Below, piece by piece: positions 1-8,430 of a stretch of DNA of 28,024 bases (within the stretch, counting starts at the first letter, position 1; each line of letters starts with the position of its first letter). The translations under genes and the position numbers were made by a program. The notes beneath the pieces were generated by a model, which saw only the letters and a list, made by a program, of their open reading frames with translations, had not been told where the DNA came from and searched no databases. Source of the stretch: an uncultured Slackia sp. (GTDB taxonomy: Bacteria > Actinomycetota > Coriobacteriia > Coriobacteriales > Eggerthellaceae); NCBI RefSeq assembly GCF_959608125.1, contig NZ_CAUHPG010000028.1, positions 1-28,024 on the forward strand, written 5' to 3'.

Positions 1-82
1 CCTTCCAAAGCCGCCGCGGGCGAGCCCTCAACCATAGCAACAAGCAACCAAGCACAGCGCACAAGGACGATGTCACGCACAC

Positions 83-116
83 GAAAGCGGAGCGTTGGCT
101 AAAACGCTCCGCTTTC
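83..116 (-). terminator. Terminator at the 3' end of the catabolic operon
   Basis: A perfect 14-bp inverted repeat (83-96 with 103-116) around a 6-nt loop lies 47 nt past the stop of the TIGR03084 gene. On the minus strand the stem ends in TTTCG; on the plus strand it ends in TTTCTTC, so it could work in both directions. The first 82 bases of the window show no gene I can support. Confidence 0.7.
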
Positions 117-163
117 TTCATGAAAACACAAGCTGTCGCATCAACCTTGGCGTCGGCTGCTTC

Positions 164-961
164 CTAACGCTGCCTTTTCGCCTCGGGCGCCGGATCGGCA
201 GGACCGGCATAGGTCTGCACAATCGATGCGTAAGTACGCGCAGCATCACCCACGACCTCAAGGTCGGTGTCCATCCAATTGCGACGACGAATCGCCACAA
301 GCGCCCATTCTTTCGCGGACCCCTTGATGAAGTTTTCGGACGCAGGGTCGCCTTTCGCCCAAACTTCGCCCGAAGGAAGCGTCAATTCGAGATACATCGG
401 CATCTCGGGGTCGAACTCGAGACCGTTGACGTTATACATGTTGGGACGCCCCTGCCACGAAAGGAACAGCGTCGATGTGATGCGGTCCTTCACTACAGGG
501 TCGATGCCGAGCGCATCATAAATGTCGACGGAATGCGCCCACAGTTCCATCAGACGCGCCGATGCGAGCGAACGGTTCGACATCGGCGGAATGCCCGCAG
601 CCCACGGCACGCGACTCTTCGGGCCGCCCTCCATGAAAGCGGCGTTCATGATGCTGCGCTGCTCGCGCCACCAGGAAAGAATCTCTGCGCCGGTCATGTC
701 CTGGCATCGCATAACATGGAAATGGTCGTCTTGATCGGAAAACGCGTCAGCAACCGCATTCACGCTTTCGCCGCGACCGTTGAGAAGCTCTGCAGCGCAG
801 TAGTCGAAAAACGCAATATGAGCAATGACATCTTTGAGCTTCCACGTGGTGCAATACGAGGCCATTTTATTCCAGTCGTCTTCGGTGAAATCCTGAACCA
901 GCATATCCACCTGGGCCTGCTCGGCGATCAGGTCGCCCATAGGATCGAATATCTCTGCCAT
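164..961 (-). CDS. TIGR03084-type DinB/maleylpyruvate-isomerase-like metal-binding protein
   Basis: This 265-aa protein resembles the TIGR03084 group of the DinB / mycothiol-dependent maleylpyruvate isomerase fold. The N-terminal helical bundle carries a His at residue 48 (DVIAHIA). A second signature, LMELWAHSVDIYDALG around 137-152, includes Glu139, His143 and Asp146, which with His48 would make the expected metal site. The start ATG follows a strong GGGAGGAAGG ribosome-binding site. It is the last gene of the minus-strand catabolic operon, 48 nt after the acyl-CoA dehydrogenase, so a role on a CoA or thiol-linked intermediate is inferred. The reaction is unknown. Family relatives are discussed as thiol-cofactor enzymes (mycothiol), a cofactor not expected in Coriobacteriia. 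Confidence 0.75.
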   Translation of the reverse strand: MAEIFDPMGDLIAEQAQVDMLVQDFTEDDWNKMASYCTTWKLKDVIAHIAFFDYCAAELLNGRGESVNAVADAFSDQDDHFHVMRCQDMTGAEILSWWREQRSIMNAAFMEGGPKSRVPWAAGIPPMSNRSLASARLMELWAHSVDIYDALGIDPVVKDRITSTLFLSWQGRPNMYNVNGLEFDPEMPMYLELTLPSGEVWAKGDPASENFIKGSAKEWALVAIRRRNWMDTDLEVVGDAARTYASIVQTYAGPADPAPEAKRQR

Positions 962-1009
962 GCCTTCCTCCCATCGATCATGCCGAAACAGCCTTCGGCA
1001 TCCGTTGCG

Positions 1010-2185
1010 TTAGTTCTGGTACTGCTTCTGAATAGCGCGGCCCGCGATATGGACCATGATTTCGTCGGTGCCGGCGCCGATGCGGTACACACGCTGATCG
1101 CGCCACAGACGAGAGATACGGCAGTCCTTGGTATAACCGATACCGCCCATGACCTGCATCGCCGAATCGCACACCTCGAATGCGGCACGTCCGCAGTAGT
1201 ATTTTGCGACGGCGGAATCGATCTGCACGGATTCGCCGTTGTCGATTTTCCAGGCCGTCCTGTACACCCAGTTGCGCATGTTCTCGATCTTCATGTACAT
1301 CTCGGTGATATGCTGCTGAATCAGCTGGTTGCGCCCGATCGGCTTACCGAACTGAACGCGCTGGGTGGCGTAGCGCACGGCGTCTTCGAACGCACATTCG
1401 GCAGCACCGAGGCTCTGCGCGCAGGCAAGTAGGCGTTCGACCTCGAAATTCACCATAGCCTGCATAAAGCCGTTACCCTCGACGCCCACAAGCGCGCTTT
1501 CCTCGAGCTCGACGTCTTCCATGTGCAGCTCGCAGGTGTTGCCCATGTTCCAGCCGATCTTTTCAAGAGGCTCGATGGAAATGCCCGGCGTCAAGTTGCC
1601 CTCTTCGTCACGCAGAGGAACCCACCACATCGAAAACTTGGTACGATTTGCCTTGTCTTCAGGGTCGTCGTCGGCATTGCGAGCGACACAGAGCATGTAC
1701 TTCGAATTAACCGCATTGGTCATAAACGACTTGTTGCCATTGAGATACACCTTGCCGTCGCGACGCGTGTACGTGCTCGCCAAAGACGAGCTGTCAGAGC
1801 CTGCGCCCGGCTCGGTAAAGCCCAGAACGAAGCCAGGATTTCCCGCCATGACCTCGGCGAAGCATTGCTCCTGCTGCTCGGGCGTCCCATACTCGGTCAT
1901 GTCCTTCAATGCGCACAGATTGCCGTATACGTAAATCGGGGCGCCATTTTTGCAGATGCGCTCGGAAACCAGCATGAGCGTCTGTACGTCCACCGGCGTG
2001 CCGCCGAATTTCTCGTCAACACCGAGCATCTGGAAGCCGTTCTCGAGCAGCGCATCGGTGAATTCCTTCGGCCACTCATGTTTCTCGTCGCATTCCTTGA
2101 AATACTGCTCGGTTCCATAGCGCTCCATGAGCTCATCGACGCTTTCGAGCAAAAGCTCCTGCTCTTCGGTCAATTTGAAATCCAT
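1010..2185 (-). CDS. CaiA-like acyl-CoA dehydrogenase / enoyl-CoA reductase
   Basis: This 391-aa FAD enzyme of the acyl-CoA dehydrogenase family strongly resembles E. coli CaiA (crotonobetainyl-CoA reductase). Shared stretches include TYTRRDGKVYLNG (138-150), CAFEDAVRYATQRVQFG (264-280) and DSAMQVMGGIG (340-350). Substrate/FAD-loop residues FTEPGAGSD lie at 123-131. The base Glu found in MCAD (YEGT) is replaced by Ala371 (GAGTDE), but Glu250 in the FEVERLL helix sits where isovaleryl-CoA dehydrogenase has its catalytic Glu. The ATG at 2185 follows AAAGGA; an in-frame ATG at 2236 lacks a ribosome site. It probably acts with an electron-transfer flavoprotein, which is not in the window. A sigma-54-type promoter lies 45 nt upstream, so it can start its own transcript with the following TIGR03084 gene. 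Confidence 0.9.
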   Translation of the reverse strand: MDFKLTEEQELLLESVDELMERYGTEQYFKECDEKHEWPKEFTDALLENGFQMLGVDEKFGGTPVDVQTLMLVSERICKNGAPIYVYGNLCALKDMTEYGTPEQQEQCFAEVMAGNPGFVLGFTEPGAGSDSSSLASTYTRRDGKVYLNGNKSFMTNAVNSKYMLCVARNADDDPEDKANRTKFSMWWVPLRDEEGNLTPGISIEPLEKIGWNMGNTCELHMEDVELEESALVGVEGNGFMQAMVNFEVERLLACAQSLGAAECAFEDAVRYATQRVQFGKPIGRNQLIQQHITEMYMKIENMRNWVYRTAWKIDNGESVQIDSAVAKYYCGRAAFEVCDSAMQVMGGIGYTKDCRISRLWRDQRVYRIGAGTDEIMVHIAGRAIQKQYQN

Positions 2186-2230
2186 CGGAATCCTTTCGTC
2201 GAATCGGTTCTGCCCTGTCTCATCTCTGTC

Positions 2231-2247
2231 AAGCAAATATCGTGCCG
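2231..2247 (-). promoter_or_regulatory. Sigma-54-type -24/-12 promoter for the acyl-CoA dehydrogenase
   Basis: On the minus strand the site reads CGGCACGATATTTGCTT, with GG and GC separated by exactly 10 nt. This is close to the RpoN consensus TGGCACG-N4-TTGC. It lies in the 87-nt gap after the ligase and ends 45 nt before the ATG. It belongs to the set also seen at 8288, 8377, 10802, 12226 and 12347. Confidence 0.75.
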
Positions 2248-2272
2248 ACCGGCGCAGGCAATGTCGTGCAGC

Positions 2273-3850
2273 CTAGCGAAGACCGTCGACGCCTTTTTCC
2301 ACATGAGCGTCAAAGTAGTCAATCACCTCGGACAACCTGACCTTTCCCGCATCATCTCGCCCCAAATCGTCGACAAACACCACGTAGCGTGGCTTCTTAT
2401 AGCTGGCGATGTATCGTCTGCACGAATCCTGCACTTCCTCTTGCGTCAGTTTCTCTCCATTTTTCGGCTGTACGACGGCAGCCACCGCCTCGCCCATCAC
2501 CGGATCGTCCGTGCCGAAGACCACGCAATCCGCCACACGGGGATTACGCAGAATGGCAGTCTGTACCTCGTTGATGAATACGTTCTCGCCACCCGATTTG
2601 ATCATGTCCTTCTTGCGCGCTTTGAGATAGTAGTAGCCCTGTTCGTCTCGGACCATGATGTCGCCGGTACGCAGCCATCCGTCACGCGTGAAGGCCGCAT
2701 GGGTAAGCTTGTCCTGGCCGTAATAGCCCAGCATGCGGGCGGGCGTCTTTACGATCGCCTCGCCCGGTTCACCGACGGCGACATCATTTCCCTCATCGTC
2801 GACGATGCGTATCTGCAACGTTTCCATCGGTTTGCCGATGCTGTCGAGCCACGGAACACGCTTGGCAAGCATTTCGCGCGTGATGCGCATCGTGGTTCCC
2901 ACACCGCTTTCGCTTTGACCCCATCCGTAATTGACCTCGGCATTCGGAAACGCAGCGTAAATTCCCTCGATGATTTCGGGCGTCATGCCGCCCGCCGCGC
3001 TTTGCACGATGCGAACAGACGACAGATCGTAGGTTTCGAGACGTTCGCATTGAACCAGGCGCGTATACGTCGTCGGCGGAAGAAGGATCATATGGGTCAC
3101 GCCGTATGCCTCGATCCGGTCGAGAATGGAGTCGGGGTCGAATTTTCCGCAGATGACCAAGGTCGCCCCGACCGACAATGCCGCCAAAAACCAGCTGTGG
3201 CCCCCATGGTGCTCAAGGGGGCACTGAATCAGCACCACCGGATGCTCCATCTCGCCCATGAGGTTCGATGCGATAACCGCATGCACCTCGACCAGGTCGG
3301 CTTCATGCGAACGGCATGCCCCCTTCGGAAGGCCCGTACTTCCACCCGTGAACTGAATGCGCGAAATGCCTCCCCTCCCGAACACCTCGACCTCGGGGGT
3401 ATGCGCGTTTTCGGCCAGGTCGATCAGACGCGGAGCAAACGGCGTGGCCGCACCCACCGCCATCAAGGAGACTTCCGCGTCGAAATCACGCAACACGGCC
3501 TCTACTTTGTCCGTGAAGCTTTTATCGAAGACGAGAAGCGATGCATCGACCGCGTTCGTCAGAAACGCGATCTCGCGCGAAATCAATCGGTAGTTCAGCG
3601 GAACCGCCACGGCTCCGATACGCTGAATCGCCAAATACACGGCCACCAACTCGATGCTGTTCGGCATCAGGTAGGCGATCTTTTCCCCGGCGGAAATGCC
3701 GCGATCGCGAAACGCGCGGGCGAGTTTCGATACCAAAACATCAAGCTCTTCGTATGTCATCTCGATCGAACCGCAAACCGCGGCGACGCGTTTCGGATGA
3801 AGGCGAGCCTGCTCAAGAAACGGTTCGATGACATTGCGATATTCCTTCAT
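2273..3850 (-). CDS. Acyl-CoA ligase (ANL superfamily, CaiC/BaiB-like)
   Basis: This 525-aa AMP-forming acid:CoA ligase activates a carboxylic acid with ATP and CoA through an acyl-adenylate. The P-loop TGGSTGLPKG is at 168-177, the YGWGQSE motif at 308-314, GWLRTGD at 391-397, and the hinge/A8 stretch KDMIKSGGENVF follows at 414-425. The catalytic C-terminal Lys is probably Lys503 (DDAGKVRLSEV). The start at 3850 gives the family's usual N-terminus; the reading frame upstream of it is an arginine-rich shadow inside the previous gene. It begins 10 nt after the crotonase stop, which implies co-transcription. The order ligase, crotonase, dehydrogenase parallels cai and bai operons. The substrate is not predictable. 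Confidence 0.9.
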   Translation of the reverse strand: MKEYRNVIEPFLEQARLHPKRVAAVCGSIEMTYEELDVLVSKLARAFRDRGISAGEKIAYLMPNSIELVAVYLAIQRIGAVAVPLNYRLISREIAFLTNAVDASLLVFDKSFTDKVEAVLRDFDAEVSLMAVGAATPFAPRLIDLAENAHTPEVEVFGRGGISRIQFTGGSTGLPKGACRSHEADLVEVHAVIASNLMGEMEHPVVLIQCPLEHHGGHSWFLAALSVGATLVICGKFDPDSILDRIEAYGVTHMILLPPTTYTRLVQCERLETYDLSSVRIVQSAAGGMTPEIIEGIYAAFPNAEVNYGWGQSESGVGTTMRITREMLAKRVPWLDSIGKPMETLQIRIVDDEGNDVAVGEPGEAIVKTPARMLGYYGQDKLTHAAFTRDGWLRTGDIMVRDEQGYYYLKARKKDMIKSGGENVFINEVQTAILRNPRVADCVVFGTDDPVMGEAVAAVVQPKNGEKLTQEEVQDSCRRYIASYKKPRYVVFVDDLGRDDAGKVRLSEVIDYFDAHVEKGVDGLR

Positions 3851-3860
3851 GGGTGCGCCT

Positions 3861-4628
3861 CTATTTCGCGAACTTCGCCATCGTGGCGGCATACGCCTTC
3901 GTCGTCGTGCAAAACGGCGACGCCGTCTGCTCCATGGACAAAGAGGCCTGAAGGTCCGTGTCGGAAAGCGAATTGACCATACCCTTGGCAACCTGGATAG
4001 AGGCGTCCGGCATGCTCGCTACACGGCGGGCAAGGCCGTAGGCGACCTCTTCGAGCTCGCTCGAAAGACAAACACGATTGGCAATGCCGAGCTCGAAAAG
4101 CTCTTTGCCGCTTATGCGCTCTCCAAGAAAGAGGATTTCCTTAGCACGCTGCTGGCCGACCAATTCAGGAAGGAATTTGACGACCCCCATTTCAGGCGCG
4201 ATGCCGATCCGGCAAAATGCGGGGATGATAGTGGCCTCTTCGGAGATGCAGACCAAGTCGCTCGCCAGAACAAGAGCAAACCCCCCGCCGACTGCGTACC
4301 CATCGACCATGGCAATCACGGGCTTGGCTATGCTGCGCAGTGTGGTGATCGCACGGCAGTATTTGCGATAGGTCTTTCGGGCACGTTCGGGCGTATGCTC
4401 CTCGGCGGAATCCTGGCTCAGATCGCCGCCGCTCGTGAAGCAGTTCCCCGACCCACGCAAAACGACGGCACGAACGTCCTCGTCCTCGTCCGTCTCCTGC
4501 AGGAAAGCGTCTAAAAGCTCCATCATGCGCGCATTGACGGCATTTTTCTTCTTTGGCTGATTCAGGCAGATGACAGCGACGCCATCGCCAATCTTTTCCA
4601 TATACACCACATCGTGATCCGCAGACAC
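3861..4628 (-). CDS. Crotonase-family protein, probably an enoyl-CoA isomerase rather than a hydratase
   Basis: This 255-aa crotonase-fold protein keeps the oxyanion-hole segments (CFTSGGDL 63-70 and VGGGF 113-117). Compared from memory with rat enoyl-CoA hydratase, both catalytic glutamates are missing: the Glu144 slot is Ala118 and the Glu164 slot is Phe138. It does have Glu146 in IAPEMG, the position where delta3,delta2-enoyl-CoA isomerases (SPEG motif) carry their base. Double-bond migration is therefore the better guess. It starts with GTG at 4628, six nt after GGAG; an ATG at 4633 is closer to the GGAG but out of frame. It sits between the dienoyl-CoA reductase-like gene (111-nt gap) and the ligase (10-nt gap). 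Confidence 0.85.
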   Translation of the reverse strand: MSADHDVVYMEKIGDGVAVICLNQPKKKNAVNARMMELLDAFLQETDEDEDVRAVVLRGSGNCFTSGGDLSQDSAEEHTPERARKTYRKYCRAITTLRSIAKPVIAMVDGYAVGGGFALVLASDLVCISEEATIIPAFCRIGIAPEMGVVKFLPELVGQQRAKEILFLGERISGKELFELGIANRVCLSSELEEVAYGLARRVASMPDASIQVAKGMVNSLSDTDLQASLSMEQTASPFCTTTKAYAATMAKFAK

Positions 4629-4739
4629 ACCATGCTCCTTTCAAACGAAATCAAAACGGATGAAGGCCAGGAAGCGGCCCGGCGACTGTCGACTCCGGTC
4701 CGCCGTCAGGCCACTCCGCTGAAATCAAGCAGCTTGCGG

Positions 4740-6827
4740 CTAGACCGCGCAACCTGCCACATAGCCCGCCTTCGTCGCATCGGCAATGCGATGAGGCTCG
4801 TTCGCGTCGCCCACCAGATAAACCTCATTCACGATTCCCTTGAGCGAATCGGCAAGTCCATGGTTCGGCTTGAAGCCAAGCGTCACACCCACGGTCTTGG
4901 CGGGAACGAACACTTCGGTCTTATTGCCTTCCTTGTCGCTTTGAACGCCCTTGACGCCCTCCTCGGTGATTTCGGTCACCTTGGTCAACGGATATAACGA
5001 CACGTTTTCGGCCTTCTTGAACGCACTGGTCAAACCGAAGCGCTCCGAAGGGCTGACATCGTAGCCGATACGCTTGCCCTCCTCGATAATCGCCGCCGTA
5101 CGATTCGTTTCCATGCACAAGTGCCCAAACTCGCATCCGGGCAAACCGCCGCCGATGATGGCGACGTTTTTGCTGATAGGCCAGTTCATAGCGCTCGTCG
5201 CCCAACGAGCGAAACTCGGCGTGTAGTGGAATTTCAAAACCGTCGTGGCGCCCCACCACATGAAATTGTTGAAAGCGCCCTTCGCCTTCGGCTTCTGTCC
5301 GTTGAGCATCTCCAAGAATGCATGCGACTGGATGACGTTTTTGCCATCGGCGCCGGGAACGTCGAGACCCAGCACATCGCCGCCCACGGCGACAATCACG
5401 GCATCAGGTTTTGCAGCCTTGACAACTTCCACATCAACAGGCGTCTTCAGATGCACCTTGATGGCAGGATGGGTCTCGACCAGATGCTTCATATACGTCA
5501 GATAACGTTCATGGTAGGGGCTGAAAATCGCACTCATCTTCACGCAGCCGCCCAGACGAGGGCCTGCTTCATACAGATCGACGTCATGGCCTCGCTCGCT
5601 TGCGGCCACGGCGGCGTTGATGCCTGCAGGACCCGAACCGACTACCATGACCTTCTTTTTGACCTCGGCCGCAGGATAGGGCGCGTGGTCGAGCTCTTCG
5701 CCGAAACGAGGATTCACGCCGCAATAGCACAGCGGCTTGCCGCCGCTGACCACGTCGTCGATGCAACGACAGCACACGATGCATTTGCGCATGTCGGCGG
5801 TGCGGTCTTCCATGACTTTACGCGGAAGGGCGGGGTCGGCGATGCTGTAGCGCAGGCCGGCAATCACATCGAGTTTGCCATCCTTGAGGTTCTGCTCCAT
5901 CACCGTCGGGTCGGTGTTGCGATAGCCCTGTGCAACAGGCTTTTTCGCAACCGTCTTGATCTTCTCGGAAATCCACGTCCAATGCCCGTCTTCGATTCCC
6001 TTAACCGTCAAGGGGACGCTCGTCTCGTGCCAACCGACAGCAAGGTCGTGAAGGTCGCAGCCCGCCTCTTCCAACATAGGAACGATTTTGAGGGACTCTT
6101 CGATAGTAAGGCCTTCTCCCGCAGGGCTTTTGATGAAGTCGACCGGACTCCAGCGCACCACAATCGGGTAATCGGGGCCGACAACCTCTCGCACACCCTG
6201 CAAGACCTCGACCGTCAGACGAACACGGTTTTCAAGGCCACCTCCATATTGGTCGGTACGATTGTTCGTAGCGCACGACATGAAACGGCTCAAAATACCG
6301 CCCACGCCCGCCATGACCTCGATCGCATCAAAGCCCGCCTCTTTGCATACGCGGGCGGCGTTGAAGTAACACTGCTTGAATTCCTCGATCTGCTCGAGCG
6401 TCATGGCCTTGAAGCCGCCCATGAACTTGAGGATGGCGATATCCGACGGGCCGTAAGGGCTCTCCTTCTCGTCGGATTCGGGTTTGAAGTCATGCACAAA
6501 ATATGGCTGCGCGCAAATCAGGCCGCCATGCTTATGGACGGGATCGACCATGAATTCTTTCAGGTTGGGAATGCACTCGTCGCCATAGCATGAAGGCAGC
6601 GGGTGCACCCCTTCGTCGCTTACGCGTTTCCAGGGGCAAATGGTCTGGATGATCATGGCCGTCTGCCCTTCGGCGCGCTCCTCCAGATAGTTCGCCAGAC
6701 GACGCGTCGCCTTTCCGTTATCGGCATAACCGTGACCAGGAGACATCGACGTAGTGATCATGCGGTTCTTCAACGTGACGCCGTTCACCTTCAAAGGCGA
6801 ACCGAGAATGGGGTATTCCTTGCTCAT
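4740..6827 (-). CDS. NADH:flavin oxidoreductase, BaiCD/BaiH and 2,4-dienoyl-CoA reductase-like
   Basis: This 695-aa three-domain Old Yellow Enzyme relative has an N-terminal FMN TIM barrel (about 1-345), a cysteine cluster at 349-369 for a 4Fe-4S centre, and C-terminal FAD/NAD(P) domains. The last contain VVGSGPAG near 395-402 and a second GGGLPG nucleotide-binding motif. The barrel has the family stretch TNNRTDQYGG (187-196). His267 in GWHE matches the catalytic His of E. coli FadH, but the FadH Tyr166 position is Gly177. The Cys spacing (349, 352, 353, 355, 367, 369) differs from FadH. The ATG at 6827 has an upstream AAGGAAGG. It follows the MFS gene by 132 nt, with no promoter recognised, so it is probably on the same transcript. 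Predicted role: NAD(P)H-dependent reduction of an enoyl or dienoyl acid or its CoA ester. Confidence 0.9.
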   Translation of the reverse strand: MSKEYPILGSPLKVNGVTLKNRMITTSMSPGHGYADNGKATRRLANYLEERAEGQTAMIIQTICPWKRVSDEGVHPLPSCYGDECIPNLKEFMVDPVHKHGGLICAQPYFVHDFKPESDEKESPYGPSDIAILKFMGGFKAMTLEQIEEFKQCYFNAARVCKEAGFDAIEVMAGVGGILSRFMSCATNNRTDQYGGGLENRVRLTVEVLQGVREVVGPDYPIVVRWSPVDFIKSPAGEGLTIEESLKIVPMLEEAGCDLHDLAVGWHETSVPLTVKGIEDGHWTWISEKIKTVAKKPVAQGYRNTDPTVMEQNLKDGKLDVIAGLRYSIADPALPRKVMEDRTADMRKCIVCCRCIDDVVSGGKPLCYCGVNPRFGEELDHAPYPAAEVKKKVMVVGSGPAGINAAVAASERGHDVDLYEAGPRLGGCVKMSAIFSPYHERYLTYMKHLVETHPAIKVHLKTPVDVEVVKAAKPDAVIVAVGGDVLGLDVPGADGKNVIQSHAFLEMLNGQKPKAKGAFNNFMWWGATTVLKFHYTPSFARWATSAMNWPISKNVAIIGGGLPGCEFGHLCMETNRTAAIIEEGKRIGYDVSPSERFGLTSAFKKAENVSLYPLTKVTEITEEGVKGVQSDKEGNKTEVFVPAKTVGVTLGFKPNHGLADSLKGIVNEVYLVGDANEPHRIADATKAGYVAGCAV

Positions 6828-6959
6828 GCAGACCTTCCTTTTTCGTTCGGCAAGATGGTTACAAATGCACCTCGAGCTCATGGCGCCCACAGACGCCGAG
6901 GCGAGGCCAAACCAGGGGACCGCGCGATTCGAATGCACGCAGCCCCGCAAGCGCATACG

Positions 6960-8222
6960 TTACTTTTTCCAGATAGACTGGGCTTTTTTGATGGTGAAGG
7001 GAATCATCGCCGCAGCGATGGCGTAGAGCACGATGACGATGACGAAGCACAGGTCGTACGAGCCGGTCGTGTCATAGATCATGCCGTACACGACAAACGA
7101 GATGGCCGTCGCCACGAAGATGCCTGTCGATACCCAAGAATAAATCTGCGAGTAATTGCGCGATCCGAACGCCGCCCGCGCCAGCATGGGCGCAATAACG
7201 GTCAAGCCCGCATAACCGAAGCCGAAAATCACCATGCCCGCATAGAAGACGGCAACGTTGGTGCCCGAAAGCCATGCGAGCGCGATGCCCAGCGCGCCAC
7301 CGACCGTAGCGATAAGGCCCGTCCACTGGATACCGATCTTGTCGTTAAGGGCGCCCAGCAGCAGCTTTCCCACAATGCCGCCCACCATGATGATCGATAC
7401 GGCCATGGCGCCGACTTCGGCACCAAGGGCGCCGTGTGCGCAGAACGCGGGAATCTGCTGGAAGAACGCCGCACACATCACGAAGATACCGGCAACCAGG
7501 ATGAGCGTATACAGAGCGGGAGACTTGCGCGCCTGTTCCATCGTGGCACCTTCGTCTTCCATTTGAGCAGCTTCCTCTGCATCGTCGATAGCGGGGTCAT
7601 CGCTGGCACCGAACGGCAGAACACCCATGACGGCCGGGCTTTTACGCACAAACGCCACCGTGAGAATCACCGACAAAACGGTGGTCGCAAGAGAAAGAAT
7701 CATACGAGCGGTCTGCCAGTCGTAGGCATTAATAAGCGCCTGGCCCACCGGGCTTGCAACGGCGGCAAGCAGGCTCAACGTCGCCGCAGAAATGGAAACC
7801 GCAATGCCTGCACCCTTCTTGAACCACAAGTTGATCAGGACGGGTGCTGCCAGATACATGAAGAACGCGGCGGTCGCACCGAACACGACGCCGTAAAGAT
7901 TCCACTGCCACAGTTCGGTGGCATAGGCGCTCGCCAGCGACGCCAGGCCGAACGCAAGCGACACGCCGGCCAAGATCCAACGCGGGTTGTACTTCTCCAT
8001 AAGCTTGCCTGCAAGAGGTGCGCACAAAGCCGACACGAGCGGCTGAATGGTGCGATACATGGTGGTGTCGGTTTGGCTCCATCCGAACTGATCCATGACC
8101 GGGGCGACGAAGATGCCCGATGTATTAGCGATAATGCCTGTCGGAATGGAATAAAAACCGATGCAGCCGATCAAAACGAGCCAAGCCCATACCGAGCCGC
8201 TCAACGTTGCCTTAGACGACAT
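6960..8222 (-). CDS. MFS transporter (first of two paralogues)
   Basis: This 420-aa, about 12-TM major facilitator protein is typical of the oxalate/formate-antiporter-like carriers found beside acid catabolism genes. Residues 47-61 (FGWSQTDTTMYRTIQ) and 71-82 (AGKLMEKYNPRW) are near-copies of the second MFS protein at 9473-10750, so the two are clear paralogues. A charged central loop joins the two six-helix halves. The ATG at 8222 follows GAGAGGA; the longer frame upstream lacks support. It is the first gene of the minus-strand catabolic unit and is divergent from the Hsp70-SBD-like gene. Its own sigma-54-type promoter ends 65 nt upstream. Likely role: uptake of the carboxylate substrate or exchange for product. 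Confidence 0.9.
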   Translation of the reverse strand: MSSKATLSGSVWAWLVLIGCIGFYSIPTGIIANTSGIFVAPVMDQFGWSQTDTTMYRTIQPLVSALCAPLAGKLMEKYNPRWILAGVSLAFGLASLASAYATELWQWNLYGVVFGATAAFFMYLAAPVLINLWFKKGAGIAVSISAATLSLLAAVASPVGQALINAYDWQTARMILSLATTVLSVILTVAFVRKSPAVMGVLPFGASDDPAIDDAEEAAQMEDEGATMEQARKSPALYTLILVAGIFVMCAAFFQQIPAFCAHGALGAEVGAMAVSIIMVGGIVGKLLLGALNDKIGIQWTGLIATVGGALGIALAWLSGTNVAVFYAGMVIFGFGYAGLTVIAPMLARAAFGSRNYSQIYSWVSTGIFVATAISFVVYGMIYDTTGSYDLCFVIVIVLYAIAAAMIPFTIKKAQSIWKK

Positions 8223-8287
8223 TGCCCGTCCTCTCTCTTGTGCTTCCTTTTCCGTTTCCCCTTGAAAAGGCTGTTGAAAGCAAAAAA

Positions 8288-8304
8288 AAGCAAAATCCGT
8301 GCCG
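8288..8304 (-). promoter_or_regulatory. Sigma-54-type -24/-12 promoter for MFS 1
   Basis: The minus strand reads CGGCACGGATTTTGCTT, GG-N10-GC. It matches the copy before MFS 2 at 16 of 17 positions, although the sequence around both differs. It ends 65 nt before the MFS start and probably drives MFS, flavin reductase, crotonase and ligase. Confidence 0.75.
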
Positions 8305-8376
8305 GCCGACCCCGCACGCAAGAAGACAACGCCCCACAGGGCATCGCAGCGTCGAAGCGCGAAAGCCGACCGCCGC

Positions 8377-8393
8377 CGGCAGGATTTTTGCTT
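8377..8393 (+). promoter_or_regulatory. Sigma-54-type -24/-12 promoter for the Hsp70-SBD-like gene
   Basis: The plus strand reads CGGCAGGATTTTTGCTT with GG-N10-GC spacing. The predicted start point near 8402 leaves a short leader with AGGAGGG before the ATG at 8431. Together with the copy at 8288 it makes a divergent sigma-54 promoter pair about 70 nt apart. Confidence 0.7.
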
Positions 8394-8430
8394 AAAGAGG
8401 AGAAACGCCGATGCAGATAGGAGGGCTGCC

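Noticed and set aside
95..1432. Long plus-strand open frame (445 aa)
   Set aside because: Antisense to the TIGR03084 and dehydrogenase genes; His/Arg-rich translation, no ribosome site, no family resemblance.
1523..3976. Plus-strand open frame of 817 aa
   Set aside because: Antisense shadow of the dehydrogenase and ligase genes, produced by GC-rich codon use.
5121..8420. Two long plus-strand frames (490 and 605 aa)
   Set aside because: Antisense to the flavin reductase and MFS 1; composition typical of shadow frames.
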